In this document: piece after piece, positions 5,301 through 9,668 of the stretch | How the letters are laid out: every line of letters starts with the position of its first letter | How positions within the stretch are numbered: position 1 is the first letter of the stretch | DNA from: Chlamydia trachomatis | Lineage (GTDB): Bacteria > Chlamydiota > Chlamydiia > Chlamydiales > JAAKFR01 | NCBI GenBank assembly: GCA_945861315.1 | Contig: CAMAUB010000034.1 | Coordinates: forward strand, 1-9,668 | DNA: 9,668 nt | Direction: 5' to 3' | Translations under genes and position numbers: made by a program | Notes under the pieces: model-generated | Seen by the model: the letters and a program-made list of their open reading frames with translations, nothing else | What the model was told of the DNA's origin: nothing | Database searches by the model: none

Positions 5301-6362
5301 GTGAAGCCTGTAAAACAAATAAACATCCTATATCGACAAAATTCATTTCCACTATTCCAAAATCGACTATATGACACTCCTGAAGAAGCAATGAGCTGCC
5401 CTACAGGTGACATAGAGCTTGTTGAAGACCTAAAGACAGGATTGATCTATAATACACATTTTCAACCTGATAGAGTTGTTTATGATGCTTTTTATAACAA
5501 TGAACAAGACCTGAGTTTATATTTCCAAAAACATCTTGAACAAGTCGCCCAACTGATTGAAATGCATATGGGTCGACAAAGTTTGTTAGAGGTTGGTTGT
5601 GGCAAAGGATTCTTTCTTGAGATGCTATTATCCAGAGGATTTGACATCTCAGGATTTGACCCAACCTATGAAGGCACAAACAAACGTATCCTTAAACAAT
5701 ATTTTGCGCCAGGTATCATGAAGCCGGCCAATGGACTAATCCTTCGACATGTACTTGAACATATCCCAAATCCTGTTGATTTCCTGTATCAACTTAAGAA
5801 AGCTAATAATAACCAAGGGCTTATCTATATCGAAGTCCCTTGCTTTGACTGGATTTGTGAGCGCAGAGCATGGTTTGATGTTTTTTATGAGCATGTTAAT
5901 TATTTTCGGTTAACTGATTTTGATCGTATATTCAGCCAGGTAATCGAGAGTGGGCGTATTTTTAGAGGTCAATATCTATATATCATCGCTTCTCTTTGTT
6001 CAATTCGTGAACCAGTCATCAATCATAACGACCGCCCACAATTCCCGGTTAACTTTATGCCTATTCGTGCAAAATTTAATACAACAGCAATTTGGGGTGG
6101 TGGATCCAAAGGCGTTATTTTTTCACTCCTAAATGCTCGTGCTGGAAAAACTGTTGACATAGTAATCGATATCAACCCTGCCAAACAAGGCAAGTATTTA
6201 CCTTTTTCAGCACTTCAAGTATCTGCTCCAGAACAGGCTATGCGCACACTTAAGCCTGGTTCTACTATCTATGTTATGAATTCAAACTATCTGAATGAAA
6301 TTCAGAAGCTAACATGTAATAAGTACAAATTAATTGGAATAGACAACGAATACTTGTCTTAA
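5301..6362 (+). CDS. SAM-dependent C-methyltransferase-like protein lacking the N-terminal zinc site
   Basis: The architecture follows the nucleotide-sugar C-methyltransferase family (Methyltransf_13/23/14). Residues 1-55 resemble the N-terminal domain (PLFQNRLYDTPEEAMSCPTGD, then TGLIYN) but lack the two CxxC pairs that normally hold zinc: those places read around ILYRQNSF and EDLKTG. Residues 95-205 form the SAM-binding fold, with EVGCGKG (97-103), RHVLEHIPNP (149-158) and FYEHVNYF (195-202). Residues 260-353 form the C-terminal Rossmann-like domain, with AIWGGGSKG (263-271) and INPAKQGKYLP. At 353 residues it is shorter than the usual ~410. GTG 5301 is the first start after an in-frame stop, without a ribosome site. 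It probably methylates a sugar carbon, but loss of the zinc domain and changes near the catalytic Tyr-His-Glu-His could mean another substrate. A glycosyltransferase follows 22 nt later. Confidence 0.8.
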   Translation: MKPVKQINILYRQNSFPLFQNRLYDTPEEAMSCPTGDIELVEDLKTGLIYNTHFQPDRVVYDAFYNNEQDLSLYFQKHLEQVAQLIEMHMGRQSLLEVGCGKGFFLEMLLSRGFDISGFDPTYEGTNKRILKQYFAPGIMKPANGLILRHVLEHIPNPVDFLYQLKKANNNQGLIYIEVPCFDWICERRAWFDVFYEHVNYFRLTDFDRIFSQVIESGRIFRGQYLYIIASLCSIREPVINHNDRPQFPVNFMPIRAKFNTTAIWGGGSKGVIFSLLNARAGKTVDIVIDINPAKQGKYLPFSALQVSAPEQAMRTLKPGSTIYVMNSNYLNEIQKLTCNKYKLIGIDNEYLS

Positions 6363-6384
6363 AAATGAGGAGTTTAAAGAAAAT

Positions 6385-7452
6385 ATGAGCGAACCACTTA
6401 TTACGACCATTTTACCTACCTATCAAAGACCTCTGCTTTTAAAAAGAGCCATTAGGTCAGTACAGAATCAAACATTTTCAAATTTTAAACTCTGTGTCTA
6501 CGATAATGCATCGAACGATGATACCGAAAAAGTCGTCCGTTCATTAGCTGAGAAGGATTCACGAATTGAGTATTACCGTCATCCCCAAAATATTGGAAGT
6601 GTAGGTAATTATCTCTTTGCATCCAAACGTATTCAAACTCCCTTTTTCTCAATGTTTGCAGACGATGATGTCCTGCTGCCAGAGTTTTATGAAACTGCCT
6701 ATACGTCTCTTAAGGAAAATCCCGAGGCAGGTTTTTTTGTAGGACTAACTGTCACGTGCACTGAAGATGGAAGGGTAGTTAAAGTTCCACTAGAAAATTG
6801 GCCACACGAAGGTCTTTATTATCCCGATGAGAGTTTTATTAGAATTCAAAGCAATTTGCCTATCTGGACAGGAATCTTATTTCGCAGAGAAGTTTTAGAA
6901 AAAATAGGCCCTCTTGATTCTATAGTAAACAGTACAATAGATTTGGATTTTCTCACTCACGCTAGCGCTCACTTCCCCCTCATCCTCTCGAAAAAAAAAT
7001 GTGCCATTTTTCTCTCCCACGGCTCTTCTACTACTGGAAGTGGCTTTGGCATGATGGCTGAAGAATCTAGAACTGCATTAACAAAAAACATCTCAAATAT
7101 GCCAACTCTTTCTTTGGCAATGAAAGAACAAGCGTATGATTACTTTAAAAAGACACAGAAATCGAATTTAGCAACAGGACTAAAACACTGTCTTAAAGTA
7201 AGGAATTTTCAATACTTCGATCAACTACTTTCGCAATCAAGCTGCCTCTCACCTAAAACACGTCGCCTATTTCTTCTTCGCCGTTTCATCGCCAAATATA
7301 TCTCTTTTCTGCTCAAACCTTGGACCTATTATAAAAAAATGCGCAAAACTATAAAACGGCGCTTCAAAAAATGCCCTCCCACACTGCTTGAGGATCTAGC
7401 CAATAAATATGGTGAGTACGCGAAATGGCTCACTTTTGGTGAAGAAGTCTAG
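6385..7452 (+). CDS. Family 2 glycosyltransferase (GT-A fold)
   Basis: This enzyme is expected to transfer a sugar from a nucleotide donor to a glycan or lipid acceptor at the cytoplasmic membrane. The N-terminus is a typical GT2 domain: TILPTYQRPLLLKRAIRSVQNQ (about 8-29), VYDNASNDDT (38-47), and the metal/nucleotide-binding Asp run FADDDVLLP (91-99), with a further TIDLDFL segment before residue 200. No membrane-spanning helix is obvious. A strongly basic stretch (KKMRKTIKRRFKK) near the C-terminus could help membrane binding. GAGGAG (6367-6372) precedes the ATG. Nine consecutive A residues at 6991-6999 lie inside the gene. The last 23 nt overlap the end of the epimerase gene on the other strand. 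Donor and acceptor are unknown; a methylated sugar made by the neighbours is a reasonable guess. Confidence 0.88.
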   Translation: MSEPLITTILPTYQRPLLLKRAIRSVQNQTFSNFKLCVYDNASNDDTEKVVRSLAEKDSRIEYYRHPQNIGSVGNYLFASKRIQTPFFSMFADDDVLLPEFYETAYTSLKENPEAGFFVGLTVTCTEDGRVVKVPLENWPHEGLYYPDESFIRIQSNLPIWTGILFRREVLEKIGPLDSIVNSTIDLDFLTHASAHFPLILSKKKCAIFLSHGSSTTGSGFGMMAEESRTALTKNISNMPTLSLAMKEQAYDYFKKTQKSNLATGLKHCLKVRNFQYFDQLLSQSSCLSPKTRRLFLLRRFIAKYISFLLKPWTYYKKMRKTIKRRFKKCPPTLLEDLANKYGEYAKWLTFGEEV

Positions 7453-8326
7453 GCACCTTGTTCTTCAAAGTGTCTTGAAAAATATAGTGTAAGCCATGAC
7501 TCTTTAATTTTGTGCAATCTGGTATACGCGAGTTTACATTAGGAGTATGGATGCTTTTTTTAATATGAAATTTTCCCACTTGCCAATAGCTCTTTAGCGT
7601 ATTGTATAAATCTAAAATAGAGATACTTAATTCTGACCCAATATTAATAATACCTAGGTTATTCAATTGTATTATTTCTACAATAAAAACAGCCAGATCC
7701 TCCACATGCACATAATCAGAAAAAATATCAGGAGTTTTCGGAGTAAACTCCAGGTTATTTTTTATACAATGAAGTATTGAAGGGAAGAGTCTTTCTGGAT
7801 GCTCACCAGGACCATATATTCCAAATATTCTAAGCCAAGCGTAATCCAAGTTCGGATTCTTTATTGCTAGTAGCCTCAAATAATCTAAAGTTAATCGTTT
7901 TGCTTGGCCATAAAGGCTGATTTTTTCTGCATAATCTTCATCTTCCTTTAAAGGATTTGACGATGTTGAATACTCTGCGCAAGTTCCTGTCACAATTATT
8001 TTTGTACCACCCTTTTCAATGAATGCATCAAAAAGATTGACCGTTGCTTTGTAATATTCAAGATTAATATCTGATTCCCAGTATTGCTTATGTGTTACAT
8101 CCCAAGCTAGATGTATAAGTATTTTGGGTTGAGTTTTTTCAATAAATTTTCGAGTCAGATCCTTATCTAAAAAATCCAATTTAAATAAATTATTTGCATT
8201 ACTTGGAGGATTTCTACAGATCCCAATGAACTCACTTTTATGCTCGATAAGTTTTTTACAAACTTGCCTCCCAATAAATCCAGTGGCACCTGTAATCAAA
8301 ATTGGAGGATCTTTAAAAGGACTCAC
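7430..8326 (-). CDS. NAD(P)-dependent epimerase/dehydratase (extended SDR), nucleotide-sugar type
   Basis: This is an extended short-chain dehydrogenase of the kind that epimerises, dehydrates or reduces nucleotide sugars. From GTG 8326 the protein has 298 residues and starts MSPFKDPPILITGATGFIG, placing the Rossmann glycine motif (GATGFIG, 13-19) where it normally sits. The active site appears as GTCAEY (114-119) and YGQAK (139-143), giving Tyr139 and Lys143. RIFGIYGPGEHPERLFPS and SDYVHVEDLA are typical of the family. The frame is open to an ATG at 8419, but that would overlap the upstream gene by 97 nt and add residues with no counterpart. GTG 8326 forms a GTGA overlap with the methyltransferase stop and is preferred. 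The gene is AT-rich: only 14 of 60 bases are G or C in 7621-7680. Confidence 0.87.
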   Translation of the reverse strand: MSPFKDPPILITGATGFIGRQVCKKLIEHKSEFIGICRNPPSNANNLFKLDFLDKDLTRKFIEKTQPKILIHLAWDVTHKQYWESDINLEYYKATVNLFDAFIEKGGTKIIVTGTCAEYSTSSNPLKEDEDYAEKISLYGQAKRLTLDYLRLLAIKNPNLDYAWLRIFGIYGPGEHPERLFPSILHCIKNNLEFTPKTPDIFSDYVHVEDLAVFIVEIIQLNNLGIINIGSELSISILDLYNTLKSYWQVGKFHIKKSIHTPNVNSRIPDCTKLKSHGLHYIFQDTLKNKVPRLLHQK

Positions 8327-9549
8327 ACTATCGACCGACGAGGTATAAAAGTAACAAATTTTCCACCCCAGTCTCGAATATACGCATGTGAAGAGATCAC
8401 CTCTTTGGATAAATTCCATGGTAAAATAACTAGGAAATCAGGCTTATCCTCTTTGATTTTTTGCGGAGTAAGAATTGGAATATGACTTCCTGGCAAATAT
8501 TTTCCCTGTTTAGAGGGAGCTGCATCGCACACATAAGGAAGAAGATCTGGCCCAACTTGAGCGTAGTTTAGAATGGTATTTCCCTTGGCTGCAGCTCCAT
8601 AGGCTCCAACTTTTTTTCTGCACTTACGTTGTTCTTCTAAAAATTGCAAAAGATCAGTTTTGATGCAATCACACTTTTCTTGGAACTGTTTGTAGAGCAT
8701 CTCTGTTTGCAAACCTCTCTCTTTCTCAAAATTAATTAACTCTTGCACGCTACGCTCTGATTTACGCCCATCTTCGCTATGTACAGCAAAAACCCTTAAG
8801 CTCCCGCCATGCGTTGGCAGCTTTTGTACATCAATGATTCGAAGAGAGTGTGCTTTCAGTATCTGTTGAACTGTATACAAAGAAAAATAGGAGTAGTGTT
8901 CGTGATAGACTGTATCGAACTGCACATCCTGAAGTAAATTCAATAGGTGAGGGAATTCAAGGGTAACAGTCCCTCCTTTTTTTAGACAAATAGCCAGAGC
9001 ATGAACAAAGTCATTGATATCTGGTACATGGGCAAGCACATTATTTCCAAGAATAAGATCAGCTTGTTTGCCTTCTTCTATGAGTTGCCTAGCTACCTCA
9101 CAACCAAAAAAAACTTCTTTTGTTGGAACTCCTCTCTCTCTTGCACTTTTAGCCGTACATTCTGTTGGCTCTATACCAAGACAGGGAATATTTTTAGAGA
9201 CAAAATATTGCAAGAGATAGCCATCATTTGATGCTATTTCTAAGACAAAACTTTTGGGAGTAAGTTGAAGACGTGAGGAAATCATTTCAACATACTCTTT
9301 TGCATGTTGCAGCCAACTTGAAGATGTAGATGAAAAATATGCATAATCAGCAGTGAATAAATCTTGCGCTTCTATTTTTGATGTAGTTTGCACAAGCCAA
9401 CATTTTTTACACACTTGTAAATTAAGAGGATAAACTTTCTCAGTGTGAGTTAGTTGCGCTTGAGACAAATAAGCATTAGAATGAGGGGCTGATCCTAAGT
9501 CTAAGAAAGGAATGAGTTCATTATTTGAGCAGAATCTACAGTTTTTCAT
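8323..9549 (-). CDS. Nucleotide-sugar C-methyltransferase (zinc domain, SAM domain, C-terminal domain)
   Basis: The protein is a full-length (408 aa) member of the family that adds a methyl branch to keto-deoxy nucleotide sugars, as TylC3, NovU and TcaB9 do. It has a zinc domain with CRFC (4-7) and CKKC (47-50), and DYAYFSSTSSSW (68-79). The SAM fold has VLEIASNDGYL (102-112), GIEPT (125-129) and LGNNVLAHVPDI (167-178). The catalytic segment VYHEHYSYFS lies at 214-223, with Tyr215, Glu217 and His218. HGGSLRVFA (247-255) and a C-terminal domain starting GAYGAAAKG (315-323) with CDAAPSKQGKYLPG follow. All key residues of the TcaB9-type site seem present. The downstream epimerase starts at a GTGA overlap, so the two are made together and probably act on the same sugar. 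GGAGGAG lies 13 nt before the ATG. Confidence 0.9.
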   Translation of the reverse strand: MKNCRFCSNNELIPFLDLGSAPHSNAYLSQAQLTHTEKVYPLNLQVCKKCWLVQTTSKIEAQDLFTADYAYFSSTSSSWLQHAKEYVEMISSRLQLTPKSFVLEIASNDGYLLQYFVSKNIPCLGIEPTECTAKSARERGVPTKEVFFGCEVARQLIEEGKQADLILGNNVLAHVPDINDFVHALAICLKKGGTVTLEFPHLLNLLQDVQFDTVYHEHYSYFSLYTVQQILKAHSLRIIDVQKLPTHGGSLRVFAVHSEDGRKSERSVQELINFEKERGLQTEMLYKQFQEKCDCIKTDLLQFLEEQRKCRKKVGAYGAAAKGNTILNYAQVGPDLLPYVCDAAPSKQGKYLPGSHIPILTPQKIKEDKPDFLVILPWNLSKEVISSHAYIRDWGGKFVTFIPRRSIV

Positions 9550-9556
9550 GGCTAAT

Positions 9557-9585
9557 ATTATACTCCTCCAAGTTCAAAATGATAA
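9557..9585 (-). promoter_or_regulatory. Putative promoter for the C-methyltransferase-epimerase pair
   Basis: Read on the - strand, TTATCA (9585-9580, 4 of 6) and a perfect TATAAT (9562-9557) are 17 nt apart. Transcription would begin near 9550, at the start codon, giving an almost leaderless message. A GGAGGAG ribosome-site-like sequence (9569-9563) lies between the two elements and could only be used if transcription started further upstream. The two readings conflict, so only one of them is likely to be active. Confidence 0.35.
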
Positions 9586-9611
9586 ATTTGGGCCGCGTCA
9601 AAGCCTCGGGA

Positions 9612-9668
9612 TTGATCGATCGCAATCGACCCCATATTTCTAATATTGGGTCGATTGCGATCGATCAA
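9612..9668. repeat. 57-bp near-perfect palindrome ending at the window edge
   Basis: Arms 9612-9632 and 9648-9668 are exact 21-bp reverse complements. After one C/T mismatch (9633/9647), a further 5 bp pair (9634-9638 with 9642-9646) around a 3-nt loop. The outer arms are built of GATCGATC, CGCA and ATCGA, so each arm can also form a small hairpin by itself. No T run follows on the - strand, and the + side leaves the window. It lies 62 nt upstream of the methyltransferase start. It could be a terminator of a gene further right, a protein-binding site, or a dispersed palindromic repeat. Confidence 0.85.

Noticed and set aside
7464..7480. A small inverted repeat (TTCAA ... TTGAA) as a terminator between the convergent operons
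   Set aside because: The stem is only 5 bp, contains one G-C pair, and lies inside the epimerase coding sequence.
8327..8419. A longer epimerase starting at ATG 8419
   Set aside because: The extra 31 residues overlap the methyltransferase, precede the normal SDR start, and compete with a well-placed GTGA start at 8326.
8240..8485. A + strand frame opposite the methyltransferase-epimerase junction
   Set aside because: It is antisense to two genes with strong family motifs and has no recognisable product.

Overview
The window looks like a chromosomal fragment from a member of the Chlamydiota, most likely an environmental (non-Chlamydiaceae) lineage. The strongest pointer is the tightly overlapping run dnaQ-type exonuclease > mqnD > futalosine hydrolase (mqnB). 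It matches, from memory, the order of the corresponding genes in Chlamydia trachomatis (CT261-CT262-CT263), and chlamydiae make menaquinone by the futalosine route. No rRNA, tRNA, CRISPR array or transposase gene was seen.

Left part (1-1834): a short stretch with no secure gene contains a perfect 22-bp inverted repeat (89-145). It is followed by fliP, fliQ and fliR, the three inner-membrane proteins of the flagellar type III export gate. Their signature residues are of the flagellar rather than the injectisome (SctRST) type. Classical chlamydiae carry an injectisome and only scattered flagellar homologues, whereas some marine chlamydiae have been reported to carry nearly complete flagellar gene sets. 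This fragment would fit the latter group.

Middle (1835-5212): a probable promoter precedes a very small predicted lipoprotein gene (1893-2039), then csrA, a DEDDh exonuclease, mqnD, mqnB and a zinc-independent quinone-oxidoreductase-like gene. From the lipoprotein on, the genes are 3 nt apart or overlap by 4 to 38 nt, so they are probably one transcript with translational coupling. csrA beside flagellar genes fits its common role in controlling motility.

Right part (5213-9668): a sugar or glycan modification group in two convergent halves. On + lie a C-methyltransferase-like protein that has lost its zinc-binding cysteines, and a family 2 glycosyltransferase. On - lie a complete sugar C-methyltransferase with the zinc site and a nucleotide-sugar epimerase/dehydratase, coupled by a GTGA overlap. 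The two halves overlap tail to tail by 23 bp. The epimerase stretch is visibly more AT-rich than the menaquinone genes, which suggests separate acquisition. Together they could make and transfer a methyl-branched sugar for a surface glycan or a glycosylated product; the substrate is unknown. The window ends exactly at the outer end of a 57-bp near-perfect palindrome.

No stretch over 300 bases lacks a gene. The longest gaps are 1-161 (partial or uncertain reading frames plus the hairpin), 5213-5300 (a probable promoter) and 9550-9668 (promoter elements plus the palindrome).
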